Source: Desmodus rotundus (lineage: Eukaryota > Chordata > Mammalia > Chiroptera > Phyllostomidae). Taken from it: a stretch of 64,000 nucleotides of DNA. Shown here in pieces: positions 10,851 to 21,645 of the stretch. Position 1 is the stretch's first letter, and each line of letters begins with the position of its first letter. The notes under the pieces were generated by a model that ran no database searches, was not told the DNA's origin, and was given only the letters and a program-made list of their open reading frames with translations. The translations under genes were made by a program, and so were the position numbers. The stretch spans positions 173,067,220 through 173,131,219 of the forward strand of contig NC_071390.1 in assembly GCF_022682495.2 (NCBI RefSeq), read 5' to 3'.

Positions 10851-12734
10851 TAAGATATCATTTTAATAATCATTAATGCCATATAATGGGCCCATGGGTC
10901 TTTATCATATTATCCTCTGTTCTCTATTTTTAAAAATTAATGAGGTAAAAACCTCATTTATTTCTTACAATCAGTAAAGGATATTTACTTAACCAATATT
11001 TCACTGAAGAGAATAAGAAAAATACCCAGAAAGTGGTCAGAAGGTGGTTGAATAAAATGGCTCTGTAGGTATTAGATCATTTAAAAAATTTTTGCCTCAA
11101 TACGAACTTTTGACACGGCCGTGCATCCTGCTGGTGGTTGTGACAGAAGGAAGACTTACCTGCACACTGTCCTAGTCCCCATCCACCAGGTGTAGACACT
11201 GAAGAATCCTACAACATCAAGGAAGAATCTTGCTGCGTGGACGTGGCCTCTCTAACCGCTCATTCCTCTTTCCTGCTTCTTCACTGGGTAGCCCTCAGTT
11301 GGGAGCTCTGCTGAGGAGGGAGAGGTGCCTAGTGCCCAGCCCCTGTCTTTAAGTATCTCACAGTCTAGCACAGCAGTCAGATGTTTAGATAAATGCATAA
11401 TACAAGGTGTGATTCAATTATAATTTGATCCACACTCTAATGGGAGTAGTTGTTTAACTTTCCTAGTATAGGAGGCAGTGAAAAAGGCAGTCCAAGGGCT
11501 GGGACTTGGGGGCTGCTGGGCTTTCCAGGCCAAAATAGCCACAAAGGCAAAAGACAGGGAGGCAAGACCGCTTGGTTCTGACAGGTAAGTTACAGAAGGT
11601 CCCTTGACTACGCACAGGCAAACTCCTGAGGATGTTGGCCTCTGGTATGGTAAGAAAGGCTTTTCCTTGCATTAGACTGTCTTTTATGATATACACACCA
11701 AATGTTTTATCTGTAATATCTGCCAGTATTGGATATGCATACCCACCCCGCACACCTGGGAGCAAGACCCCAGGCCTTGGTTTCTTTTTAAGGGCTTTTA
11801 CCATAATCTTCATCTGGGAGTCCCCAAAATGCTTAGTCTACAAAAATGTGGATCTTCACCTGCTGGTCAGTCTCAAGTCCCTTTCTGGGCACACCGAGCT
11901 AGTTTGACTTGAGGTGATTGCCTGCATGAATGAGCATGGTCAGGTGCATCCCACTTTCCCTTCAAACTTTAAAGGGAATCAACAGACTGAGTTTCTGTTT
12001 AGAATCCTTACCTCAAAATAGCCTTGAAAACTTGACTTACACAGCTTCCTACCAGTCCACTCCCTGCACTTGGCCATGCCCCTGCTCAAAGAAGAACTGG
12101 GAATTTCATAGGTTTTGATTTCTCCAGTGATGGAGGTACGGTTTACAATCAGGAGGGGGGAGTGCTAGTCTGCAGAGAGGCTGCAGAATTTCTAACAGTC
12201 AACTTTCCTTTATGTTTCCTTGCCCCCTCTACCTTCCTCACATGTGGCCCAGCACAGAGCGTATAGCCTTTGTCTGCAAGGCCCAGACCGTTCTAGATGG
12301 CTGACACCTAGAAGTTGAATAATGGAGGGTCCGATGTTTTTAAAATTGTTTGCCGCTCACGAGGTAGCTGTGCGGCTAAGAACTGAACTCCTACTAGTCA
12401 GAACTGTTAGATCATCTGCCAAGATTTCCGATCTGGTTCAGCAGAAGCCACTGCCTGGAATCCAAGCCTCGTTATTACACAGATTTCTTTTGCAAAATTG
12501 CCTAACTGATCCCAGAAACTATCCCAGGCAGCCAAGTGGAAGCAAGAGGTGTTCAAAGGGGAAATTTATTATTAGGAAAACCACGTGGAAGTGGGGGAAA
12601 GTGTGCGGAATCTGAAAGAGCCGGAGAGGGAGATCTGCTCAGGTAGAATGTCCTCTGGCCAATGCTGCACCTTCTACTCTGTGGAACCAGTTTTGTCTCG
12701 AACTTACAGTGGAAAATCACATTTTAAGCATTAT
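10851..12734. other. Intronic sequence, a probable L2 scrap, no gene
   Basis: 11335-11425 ('tatctcacagtctagcacag' onward) resembles antisense L2. A 116-codon minus-strand open frame (11463-11813) and a 97-codon plus frame (12322-12615) have no domain I recognise. The segment 11460-12620 could hide an old LTR, but I cannot name one. Confidence 0.35.
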
Positions 12735-12912
12735 TTGGAAAAAACATGGGCTGGCAGGTTTATCATTGTAACAAATGTGCCTTTTGAATGGGGGCTACGC
12801 ATGCATGAGGGCTGGGGGTACACGGGGAATCTCTACTGTCCTCTGTACTATACTGTTCAATTTTGTGTGACCCTAAAACTTCTCTAAAGAAAATAAAATC
12901 AATTTTGAAAAT
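12735..12912 (+). mobile_element. Old L1 (L1M-type) 3' terminus
   Basis: The sequence 'catgcatgagggctgggggt', 'gttcaattttgtgtgaccct', 'aaaacttctctaaagaaaat' is the 3' terminus of old L1s and ends in A-rich sequence. Confidence 0.6.
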
Positions 12913-13044
12913 GAACTGGAGTTCGGCAAACTTGTACATGGACTTCCGCTTTACCACTTTCTAGCTAGCTATCTGATCTTTACTGAGTAGTTTAACTTTT
13001 TTGAAATTCTGATTTCTCTATAAATATCTTAAGGGTCAAATGAG

Positions 13045-13225
13045 GCCATGATGAGTAATAACAGCTGCCATTTACTGAACAGCTACTGTACGCTGGGCAG
13101 TTGCTCCATGGTCTTCAGAATCTACTGAAATCCTTCCCACTTTACAAATGAGCAAAATGCAAAGGAGTTAGGGGACTTGACTAAGGTCATCTAGCAACTA
13201 AGAGGCAGAATTCACATGGTGAAAT
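13045..13225 (-). mobile_element. MIR SINE
   Basis: Antisense MIR: 'gccatttactgaacagctac', 'gaaatccttcccactttaca', 'ctaaggtcatctagcaacta', 'gaggcagaattcacat'. Confidence 0.65.
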
Positions 13226-14040
13226 CAGTGTAACTTAGAGCATAAGGATATAAATTCTCCATAAGGCTGCCTGCTTTTCCTCATGGTAGCAATTAGGGTA
13301 TTTGTGAATCTAAGATGTTCAATTCATGGTAAGTGCTTAGAAAATGTCAGGTGATGGGTACTAGTATTAACCCAGGGGCCCCCATGCATACGTGTTCTTT
13401 CCTTAATCTTCTTGCTTCATATAAGGCCAATATAAGACTGGTTTTTGTACTTGACATTTACTAATTTTTTTCTTAAGGCTCTACTTCTTTTATTTCTTCT
13501 CCTAAATAACATTTGTCCTCTTAACTAAGGATGAATTCAAAAGCTTTATATATGTGGGGGCAACTGACAATTATATTTAAAAATAGACCAAAATTTTTTA
13601 TGCCAGTTAAAAAATATCAGCCAAGAGACAACGGAGTGTCAACAATCAAGATCTCTTCAAAACATTGTAGAGCAACTTTCTTGAGTTGGGTTTGTGATGA
13701 AACAATAAGGAATTCCTTTCATTCATTCATTCATTCATTCTATACACTAGCCAAAACATATTTTTAATGTCCCTATAATGTGTCTGGCACTGTGAACTTA
13801 CATATTATATTTTTGTTTTAGGAATGTTCTTCCGAGATTTGTGACCACAGCCAGTTAACTTTTTGTGTGTGTACAGAGTTACTTGAGGTGACCTTCCGCC
13901 AAACCTGTCCTGAGATTTTCTGAGGCAGTGACTCAGCTCATGATCCACTGCAGTTAGTTGGAATCAAATGACCCCTCCCCTTCTTGAAGCGTTAGGCCTC
14001 TCTCAGCTGCTGCATACACAGCACTCTCTTGCCTGGGTCC
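13226..14040. other. Intronic sequence with a short (CATT)n tract
   Basis: A tetranucleotide CATT run lies at about 13719-13740. The rest is AT-rich intron without recognised features. Confidence 0.45.
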
Positions 14041-14043
14041 CCA

Positions 14044-14114
14044 GGAACCTGTAGGGCGGAACCTGTAGGGCGGAATCTGTAGGGCAGAATCTGTAGGGTG
14101 GAAACCTGTAGGCC
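14044..14114 (+). repeat. 14-bp minisatellite, five units
   Basis: Tandem units of 'ggaacctgtagggc' start at 14044, 14058, 14072, 14086 and 14100. The first two are identical. The third and fourth differ by one and three bases, and the last is 15 bases long. The unit length is not a multiple of three, which argues against coding. All units keep 'ctgtagg'. Confidence 0.9.
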
Positions 14115-14549
14115 GCCTCCTAGGCAATTCTCCACCTCCTCTTAGTCTGAGTCCTTTCTTTTCTCCCAGCAACTTCGGATCAGCCTGGGTTCTCCCTGGG
14201 ATTTCACCGTTCACTGCCCCAGTTTCTAGCAGAGATGCTAGAAACCAGAGTCAGGATATAGGAAAATGGAGGTGGAGTACCAGAGCTTGTCACGGGGCCT
14301 TGGAAAAACCATCAGGGGCCAAGAGAGCCTGTAAACTTCCATTCAGAGCTTTGACTGTGTGGCAGACAGGTATTGTTGCCAGGGGAATGGGTTACAGAAC
14401 ATACGAGTGATAGGGAAATGTGCGTGATTTCGAACAGATGGGTTTAGAAAGCCCGTCTTTGATGCAGTTCCCCAGAACGTGGAACGTCTCATCCCCTAGA
14501 AAGGAGGGTGAAGATGGTACATAGAAGTGGGGGAAAAGGCATGTTATTA

Positions 14550-14790
14550 TTGATTGTCAGTATGTTCTGGGCTCTCTGCCGGGCCCTTATGCCCACTAAC
14601 GTATTTAATGTTCACATGTACCCTGCGAGGTATCATTGTTTTTGTTGTTGTTGGAGCTACTCTGCAAGGTAATCACGACTGTTGTTACCCTTGTTATTAC
14701 CCTCACTGCCCAGCAAGGAAACAGGCTCAGGGAGTGAGGTTAGTTGTCCAAGTTCACGTAGCTGGGATGGGGTTGAGATCTGAGAGTTGC
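14550..14790 (-). mobile_element. MIR SINE
   Basis: Antisense MIR: 'gggccctta...gtatttaatgttcacatg', 'gcgaggtatcattgtttttg', 'aaggaaacaggctcagggag', 'tccaagttcacgtagctgg'. A GTT-rich insertion at about 14635-14655 interrupts it. Confidence 0.65.
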
Positions 14791-15057
14791 CCGCAGAGCA
14801 AATTCCACCAAGGATGTAGGACCACGTGCTGTCCTGTGTAGCGCCAGATGGCCCCGGCATGAGGAGTCCCCACCACGGGGCAGCGCAGTACAGCGAGGAG
14901 CTGGAAGAAAGAACCAACCTGAGGTAGAATGTTCCCGTTCAGCTTTCCCTCCCTTCCAGCTGAACCGTAACCCCTGCCTCCCCAAAGCCTGCCGGAGAAA
15001 TAAGTCAGGCAGAGAAGCAGGGGCGGGTCTCGATGTCCGAGGCCCCAAGGGTCCCAG

Positions 15058-15430
15058 GGTCTGAGTTTAAATCCCAGTGCCACCAGGTCTGGGCTGCGTG
15101 TACTTGGGCAACTTGCATTCAGCACCTAAGCTTCGGCTTCTGTGGTTGTAAAGTAGGAATAACAAGGTGAGCAGCTTTATTCATATAGTAAACAACTTTT
15201 ATTGAGTGATACCATGGGCTTGACACCATTTGGGGGCAGGGGAGTTAGAGCAGTCAGCAAAACAGAACCCCTGCCACAAGAAAATTATATTATTGTTACA
15301 CTGGAGAGAGAAAAAAAACAAGAAGCAGGGAGGTAGTGAAAAGCAAGTGGGAAAATGCACATAAAGTACTTAGAATAGTACTTGGCAGGTGGTAAGCACT
15401 CAATAAATGTTAACTATTTATTCATTATCC
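15058..15430 (+). mobile_element. MIR SINE split by an antisense L2 fragment
   Basis: The MIR 5' and central part ('gagtttaaatcccagtgcca', 'gtacttgggcaacttgcatt') is at 15058-15175. Its 3' end ('acttggcaggtggtaagcac', 'tcaataaatgttaactattt') is at 15355-15430. The 15176-15354 stretch ('tattgagtgataccatgggc', 'cagaacccctgccac') reads as antisense L2. The split is an inference from order and orientation. Confidence 0.55.
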
Positions 15431-15697
15431 ATCTGTGTAGCAATTTGAAAATACACCAATGCATCCAGGTTCCCAAATAGGGTTTCTTTCTGCAGCTGCT
15501 TCTTCCCCTTCTAAGCCCACTGACTTTTTTAGAAGTTCTGACAGCTCCCACAGCACTCAGGCTTCATGCCATGGTCTCAGGTATGGAGTGAGGTTGCCTG
15601 TTAGGGTCTTGCTTGGCAGTCTATGACAGGTGAGTTTGAGGATAGGGACCCAACTTTCATCCTGAGAGACTGCACATTATAAATGCTCAATTAACAT

Positions 15698-16275
15698 CTG
15701 TTTTTTTAAAAATTATTTTATTGTTGTTCAAGTACAGTTGTCTGCATTTACCCCCCACCACTTCCTGCCCCACCCCAGGCACCCCCACCTCCCTCCCCTG
15801 ATTCTACCCGCTTTGGTTTTGTCCATGTGTCCTTTATAGTTGTTCCTGAAAACCCTTCCCTCTTTACCCCCATTATCCCCTCCCACTTCTCCTCTGGTTA
15901 CTGTCAGATTGTTCTTAATTTCAATGTCTCTGGTTATATTCTGCTTGCTTGTTTGTTTTGTTGATTATGTTCCACTTAAAGGTGAGATCATATGGTATTT
16001 GTCTTTCACCACCTGGCTTATTTCACTTAGCATAATGCTCTCCAGTTCCATCCATGTTGTCACGAAGGGTAGGAGCTCCTTTCTTTCTGCTGCGTAGTAT
16101 TCCATTGTATAAATGTACCGTAGTTTTTTGATCCACTCATTTACTGATGGGCAATTAGGTTGCTTCCAGCTCTCGGCTATTGTAAATTGTGCTGCTATGA
16201 ACATTAGGGTGCATAGGTTCTTATGGATTGGTGTTTCAGGGTGCTTAGGATACAATCTTAGCAGTGGAATTTTTT
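15698..16275 (-). mobile_element. 5'-truncated L1: ORF2 C-terminus and 3' UTR
   Basis: On the minus strand, from about 16275 down to 15970, the translation carries the C-terminal L1 ORF2 words 'TLMFIAAQFTIAESWKQPNC', 'SVNEWIKKLRYIYTMEYYAA' and 'SEISQVVKDKYHM'. These belong to the region after the reverse transcriptase. A short C-rich 3' UTR and a T-rich end near 15700 (the poly-A in antisense) follow. It has few breaks, so it is younger than the other L1 pieces here. It lies antisense to the host gene and lacks everything needed for movement. Confidence 0.85.
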
Positions 16276-17117
16276 GAAAGGAGTAAAAGGAGTAGTTTGT
16301 ATGTGAATCCATGAGTTGCCCCTGAGTGGTTTTATATTTACTGTGTTTTTACTAAGAAAAGTGTTGGCTTTTGGTGTGGTGATTGGGAGGAGGCCAGAGA
16401 AAAGGAGACCAAAAAAAAAATTCATTTGTCTCACTTTCTTTTTTTTGGAAAGGGGATGGCATCCATCTTCAGTGGCCCCTTCATTATTCTCGTCAGGACG
16501 GCAGGCTTGTTCCTGCAGCCTGCCAGTGACAACAGCTCAGTGTTGTCAAACGCGGAACAACTTAATGGGAAGAAGAGAGGCTTGTGATGTCTCCGCCAGG
16601 GCCTCAGCCCTGGGGCCTTTGAGTGGGGAGCGGTAGGCCCCCTTCTATCCCACCCCCCACCGCAATCTGACAGGCAGCTGTGAAACATCTCAGGCCTGCA
16701 TCTGGCACGAGCCACCAATTCTCTGGAAAAAGAGTGTGCTTAAGAATTTGGTGGTAAATAGGCCACTTTACAGAGCACAAGGCCTGGGTACGATTTCCCC
16801 TTTTATTATAAATATAACACTCGGCATAATCTTCCTAATTCCTGCTATAGGAGGTCCCCCTCTGCCCCTGGAGACTTAGCAAAGCCTGTCACTGCCTTAC
16901 CCTGGGCCAGTTTCAAGGTTTTTTCTGGAGAGCAAGGGAAACACTCAACCCAAGTCAAACAGATAATTCATGTGGATGGTATGTGTTGTGCTGAACAGCT
17001 TCCTTTTTAATAATTGTTTTTAATAACAAGCTAGTGGTTGCCTATAATCTTAAAAACAATCATCAAGGACAATCTATGTGTGTCTGATGGATGGTTCCTT
17101 GTGCAGAAATGCATCTG
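16276..17117. other. Intronic sequence, no repeat recognised
   Basis: Contains poly-A and poly-T runs near 16410-16445 and a GC-richer stretch at 16480-16680 with an 8-bp inverted repeat. Open frames on both strands overlap and have no known domain. Confidence 0.4.
16527..16548. repeat. Perfect 8-bp inverted repeat, 6-bp spacer
   Basis: TGACAACA at 16527-16534 and TGTTGTCA at 16541-16548 are exact reverse complements around 'gctcag'. Each arm begins with TGACA, which resembles a MEIS/TGIF half-site. Function is unknown. Confidence 0.85.
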
Positions 17118-17214
17118 TCTGTCTGTCTTATCTATCCATCCATCCATCCATCTATCCATCCATCCATCTATCTATCTATCCATCCATCTATCTATCCATC
17201 TATCTATCTATCAT
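17118..17214 (+). repeat. Compound (TCTG)/(CATC)/(TATC) microsatellite
   Basis: Tetranucleotide units of TCTG, CATC and TATC alternate over about 95 bases. Interruptions between CATC and TATC blocks suggest repeated slippage. It lies about 500 bases upstream of the coding exon. Confidence 0.95.
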
Positions 17215-17638
17215 CTACCACGTAGCACTCACACCTGCGTCTCCCACTGGGATATTTGCATACAGTAGGGCTGTGAGCCACCTATGCCCCTTTTTGAATA
17301 AATTATGTTTTAAAAATGTACTCTCTTTAACCTACTTGTAATATTGTGGTTTCTGTTTGTCAATTTGGACTCTTAAAAAAGAGCAAAGAGAAAGAAAGTT
17401 GAACGTACTTTACATTAAATCTAACCTTTTTGTTAAAAATATCCTTGTGCTCTAGAGTAAATTTATTAAATCTTCCCAAATATGTCCTCTAAAATGAATT
17501 TCCATTCAGTTTGCATTGACGTGCTTATTGAGTTGGAATTCGGTCCCCATTTGAGGCAATTAATTTGAAGAGTGACCGAACACCTGCCCACCCTCTTTCG
17601 AGAACACCCACACACATCTGCTAGCGTGACTGGGTTTC

Positions 17639-17710
17639 CTTTCTTTTTCTTTTCCTTTTTGAGATATCTTCCACTCTTGCCTGTTCAATAAATGATCTGT
17701 CTCTTTGCAG
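17639..17710 (+). promoter_or_regulatory. LDB2: 3' splice site of the LDB2 exon
   Basis: A long T/C-rich stretch (17639-17660) and a shorter one ('gatctgtctctttgcag') end in an AG at 17709-17710. The AG is followed by the first complete codon of the exon, giving a phase-0 junction. Confidence 0.85.
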
Positions 17711-17813
17711 GACAGCGACAACCTCTGGTGGGACGCGTTTGCCACTGAGTTTTTTGAAGATGACGCCACGTTAACCCTTTCATTTTGTTTGGAAGATGGA
17801 CCAAAGCGATACA
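17711..17813 (+). CDS. LDB2: LDB2 internal coding exon (LIM domain-binding protein 2)
   Basis: LDB2 (CLIM1) is a nuclear adaptor. It dimerises through its N-terminal half and binds LIM domains of LIM-homeodomain and LMO proteins through a short C-terminal segment, so joining enhancer-bound complexes. This 103-base exon encodes 34 residues, starting DSDNLWWDAF and ending CLEDGPKRY, plus the first base of the next codon (entry phase 0, exit phase 1). The residues belong to the start of the dimerisation domain, roughly residues 45-78 by my recollection of the family. 'DAFATEFF' and 'ATLTLSFC' fit LDB2; LDB1 has a T in place of the first A and 'MLTITFC' in the second word. There is no stop or frame break. 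It is probably the second coding exon. I found no other exon of the gene here, so it is flanked by introns of at least 17.7 kb and 46 kb. Confidence 0.93.
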
Positions 17814-17820
17814 GTAAGAA
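17814..17820 (+). promoter_or_regulatory. LDB2: 5' splice site of the LDB2 exon
   Basis: GTAAGAA follows the exon directly and matches the U1 donor consensus well. Translation through it would diverge from the protein family at once, which fixes the exon end. Confidence 0.9.
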
Positions 17821-19630
17821 AGAAGTTTGTTTTTCTAATAGTTCCTCTTTCTGCGCCTCTAAGAAAATGGCAGGCGTCTCCCGAGACTAGCACAGTGCTG
17901 ACAGCCAGACATAAGCCATCCCCTCCCGAGGACGCTCTCACTTCTGATCAAGGCCTTGTCACGGGGCAGCAGCCCGAGTCAGCTGGGAGAGCTTGCCTTC
18001 AAGGGCGTAGAGGGTTTGGGCACTTGTCTGTTTAGCGAGCGATGCAAATATGAACCCAGTCACTCAATGATAAGTGAGAGATGGATTGTGGAGACTTTCC
18101 ATCCATCTCTTCCCCATGACTCCCCTTTATCCTTGACAGCTCACACTTACACCCAATATTCTGCTTCTGAAGGTTCCTTAAAAATTTCCTCGCAGTCACT
18201 GTATCAGCCACATCCTTCCAATTCCCTCTTATCAATGAGCTCAGGTATTTATTTGACAAGCACAATCTTTTCTTGGGGGGCGGGGGAGGCCACAGCTGCT
18301 TTGAACACACAGTTTTGGATTGGTGTTGACAGAATTATAGTTCCCGGTCTTTCCAGCGAGTGATAACTCCGTACGGATTCTCAAATTGCAGCCTGTGGCA
18401 CCTTGGGCAACAGCTGATCTGTCCTGATTAGGTTCAGCCAACTTGTCAGAGATCAGATTTGCTAGTTCTGCTGTAAGACTGAGAGGCACAGATACATCAG
18501 CACAAAGGCAATTAGTGTCCGGTTAGATCAGAGGGAGACGTGTTTCCAGAAATCAAGGCTGCACATATGAAAGGATCTGTCAGAGGATAAAACATCCCAC
18601 GTGCCACAAACATGCAGATGATGATGGAACCAGCCGCAGCATGTTTGAATGAGGCAACCCAGAGCGTCGGGCAACTGATGGCTAACAGGCTCTTGATAAA
18701 CGCGATGGAAAGATCTGATTGTTGCTGAATGTATTTCGAAGCCATAGGGAACAACAGGTTGTTGTTGGTGGTGTTGCTGTTGTTGTTTAATTTGGGGGAC
18801 TTCAGAAGACTTGGTAGTATTTGGATCTATTGCATAATGAGTTGGTTAGTTATGCTAATATATGCACAGTGATTTGCAAATATATGATGGTGGCAAACTG
18901 AAGAGAGACTGGCAACTTAGATTTGCTGCCCTTTGAAACTCATTGCCAGGAGCATCTCTTTAGATTTGTGTCCTTTGGGCTTTTAAAGGCATGGAGCATT
19001 TCTAATGAATATTTTGGGTGAGAGAGGCAGTGAGTATGTCAGACAACAGGCTGTTTTAGAGTGTCTTTATTTGACATAATGACTCCTGTTGCAAGTACAG
19101 GTAAGACCACCCCTTGGGGGTCCTGGTGCATTAATTTGCTATCTTGGGTGTAGGTTCCTCCAAGCAGCTTCATGCACGAGACAGTGAGGGAGCTGGGCTT
19201 GGAAGCTGCTGTTTCAGAAGACCCTGGGCAATAAATGAACTCGGCAATCTGACAATTACTCTCTCCTCCAAAGCTGCCTGATCAATGGTGAATAATTTTG
19301 AATGAAGTAGTCATCCATCCTGTGAGCCTTCTTATTTTCTTCTGAGGAATAAGCTCAGATAACTTCAAGTTACCACTTTTTTTTATTCCTTGTTCCTACA
19401 CCTTTTTGGGGGGGGGTGCAGGATTCATCAGGGTCTGCTCCAGGAACTAGAATTACAGTTTTAAAGCCTGTACTAATACAATAGATTCCCAGCCTCCCCT
19501 CTGTCCATCCCCCACCCCAACATCATTTGGGGGTGAGGTATGATCAGTGCCTTTCTCTGAGCCATTGTTGCCCAGGTTTCTTTGTTTCCGTGAGCCAAAA
19601 TATTTCCAGAGCGGAGGAGAGAAACAAAGA
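17821..19630. other. Repeat-poor intron next to the exon, possible conserved non-coding DNA
   Basis: I recognise no interspersed repeat over about 1.8 kb, unusual for this window. The segments 18400-18760 and 19200-19320 have balanced composition and homeodomain-like words ('tgacaattactc', 'gtgaataattttgaatga'), as conserved intronic enhancers often do. A GTT-rich tract lies at about 18760-18790. An 80-codon minus-strand open frame (18512-18754) has no family match known to me. Conservation is inferred, not measured. Confidence 0.4.
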
Positions 19631-19728
19631 TGATTGACAGCTTGGAGCCAAGTCACATCAGCTGCCTTGCTGACAGCCTGGTGATGTGCACACACTGCTG
19701 ATGTGCAGGCGAGTGACAGCTGATTGAC
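19631..19728. promoter_or_regulatory. Candidate enhancer: PBX/PREP/MEIS-type site cluster
   Basis: Four TALE-homeodomain-type sites lie within 98 bases. They are TGATTGACAG at 19631-19640 (the exact PBX-PREP/MEIS decamer), TGACAG at 19671-19676, TGACAG at 19714-19719 and TGATTGAC at 19721-19728. Two CAGCTG E-boxes lie among them at 19659-19664 and 19717-19722; the second overlaps both neighbouring sites. The host gene product works with homeodomain and bHLH factors, so an intronic enhancer is plausible. No experimental evidence is visible. Confidence 0.5.
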
Positions 19729-20215
19729 GGCCAGGACTGGAAGACAGAGAAGATGAAGCATGCTTAGAACGCCTGACACACGCTGTTTATGCAGCGCTCC
19801 TGGCACCGGCGCCGCCACCTTAACCCATTCGTGGTCCCCACAGGCTGTGCCAGGCTGGGAGAACACCTGCTGGCCCCGGGCTACAGGCTATCGCTCTTCC
19901 CTGAGACCCCCCAGGGAGCCAAGAGCTTTGCATTTTCGGGAGAAAATATAAGACTTGGCTATTAAATTTGTATATGTTAAAAAAATCCCCAAATTACTTT
20001 CATTCCTGGTACTAAGAAATATTCCAGATGAGGTTTCCTTAGACCTTACTAGGAAAAATTGTTTCTTCTCCCTCCCCATCTCTATGTTCTTAGCGGGTCC
20101 CTCTGGCTCTAAGATATCTCTTAGATACATGGATCCTGTAATATGTGTTTGCTTGTATATCTGTGCACTGTCGCCCTCTGTTAGAATGTTATCTCCTCAT
20201 GGACAGGACTTCTAT
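19729..20215. other. Intronic sequence, no repeat recognised
   Basis: A small CpG-bearing patch ('gcaccggcgccgccacc') lies at 19802-19818. The rest is unremarkable. Confidence 0.4.
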
Positions 20216-20219
20216 GTTA

Positions 20220-20312
20220 TGTATTGCTGGATTCTCAGGTGAATATAGGAACACACACATAGTAGGTGCTCAGTAAGTATTTGCTGAATGAATAATTGAA
20301 TGAATCAATTGA
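20220..20312 (+). mobile_element. L2 LINE 3' end
   Basis: The series 'acacatagtaggtgctcagt', 'aagtatttgctgaatgaa' is the L2 3' terminus. Confidence 0.65.
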
Positions 20313-21425
20313 CATTTGGGAGAAAGTTTATATCACCAAACAGAATGTTGGGAAAACAATCTCTTTGCCAAAATCTTTGGAGTTTTTTCACTGGAGGAAT
20401 TTAATCTATAGTACTGTGCTGGCATTTTCAAATAAGCTCTAGGATGTGGTCTGATCTACTTTAAGTGGGCAGGGGAGCAGTATAATAATTCAGGAAATAA
20501 TTATGCTTTGGGAGACACAGTGCTCTTTCAGAAAGTGCCTTTGTATTGGTTGTGTTGGATCACCCACCCCAGTCTCCACTCTCCTGATGGGAGTGAGACG
20601 CCCTCCCCAGGTGGGACATGATTGGAGAGCTAGAGACTGCTGGGTGTGGCTGACGTGGAGAGGTGCGGAGTGGACAGGGTTCCTGGACCATGTCAGAAAT
20701 CAGGCTGTGTGTCCTTAAGCAGCTGGAGACCTTGGCAGTTCCTAGGGACTTAGTTTTCTCCTTGGGGAACGAGGGGTAAGTGACTTCCTCTTTTCAGCAG
20801 ATTGGTGATTAAAGAACATTAGAGCTGAAAAGGGTCTTTTCTGGAAATAGAAACTTGGTCCAGAGAGTCCCCGCTGGTGAGTCACTGGCCCTCTGTAGAC
20901 TGACTTCAAAGTCAAAGTCAGGACACCCTCCCTCCCTTGCCCCCGTTGGACTCCTACATCCTCCCGTAGCTAACGGGAAAGACACGGATTCTTCAATTCA
21001 CACATTTCCAGGAACATAAGTCACAAATAATTACCGTGTCCAATATGACAGAGAAGGCCAAGCGAGCAGAGGAGTGGGGTGTCAAAGGCCTCTGCACACA
21101 GGCTTGGCACACTTACTTCCCAGCATCGTGTGTGATTTTCCTTCTCTGTCTTGTACAGAAACAACTGTTCTTAGGTTGATTGCTTGCTTCAAGCAAATTA
21201 TTTCCTATACTCCTTTTTGGGCATGTAGCTCTCTTCTCTCTCCTTATGACCATCACCAACACCTTCAGATAAAGGTCATGGTAACCCCCTCAGGGCCCCA
21301 AGGCTGTGTCCAGGTCCACTTTGGCCATGTTCTTCATCAGTAGGAAATGTTGGTTCCTAGTTCATTCAGGGAATAGTCCTTTCAGGGAAAAATAGATTCA
21401 GGGAGTCCCACGGTATTGGAGAGGC
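20313..21425. other. Intronic sequence, nothing identified
   Basis: 20700-20880 has faint MIR-like wording ('gacttagttttctccttggg') but is too weak to call. I see no exon or RNA gene. Confidence 0.35.
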
Positions 21426-21429
21426 TGGG

Positions 21430-21645
21430 AGGCCACACGATATAGGAGAAAGAGCATGAGGGTTCAGTGCAAATGGCTTGTTGTTCTTGGCTTTTAATCT
21501 GTGCCAGTCTTGGTAAACAGAGCCTTCATTTCCTCGTCTGTAAAATGGGCACAATGCTATCATCACTGGCTTTGGGTAAAAATTCAATGAGGTAACCCAT
21601 TGAAAACCTTGGATCATTAGAAGCATGGGTAGTCAGCATTGACGA
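21430..21645 (+). mobile_element. MIR SINE
   Basis: Sense MIR centred on 'ccttcatttcctcgtctgta' and 'aaaatgggcacaatgctatc'. The 5' part is decayed. Confidence 0.65.

Noticed and set aside
11582..11593. 'gacaggtaagtt' as an exon donor
   Set aside because: A good donor word, but no acceptor with an open, family-like exon upstream.
15965..16312. 115-codon minus-strand frame as a host gene
   Set aside because: It is the C-terminal end of L1 ORF2 and is reported as an L1 fragment.
17118..17214. Regularly spaced repeats as a CRISPR-like array
   Set aside because: The units are 4 bases long without spacers, a microsatellite; the genome is mammalian.
17705..17890. A 61-codon reading of the LDB2 exon starting at an upstream ATG
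   Set aside because: The ATG lies in the 3' splice-site region and the frame runs past the GTAAGA donor, so only 17711-17813 is coding.
17956..18363. 135-codon plus-strand frame just after the LDB2 exon
   Set aside because: It lies in the intron after a good donor site, in no relation to the LDB2 frame, with no family match.
18512..18754. 80-codon minus-strand frame with hydrophobic stretches
   Set aside because: It looks faintly like a membrane protein, but it has no family match, no splice signals and no neighbouring coding sequence.
19453..19866. 137-codon minus-strand frame
   Set aside because: It overlaps the TALE-site cluster and has no recognisable domain; best explained by chance in GC-balanced sequence.
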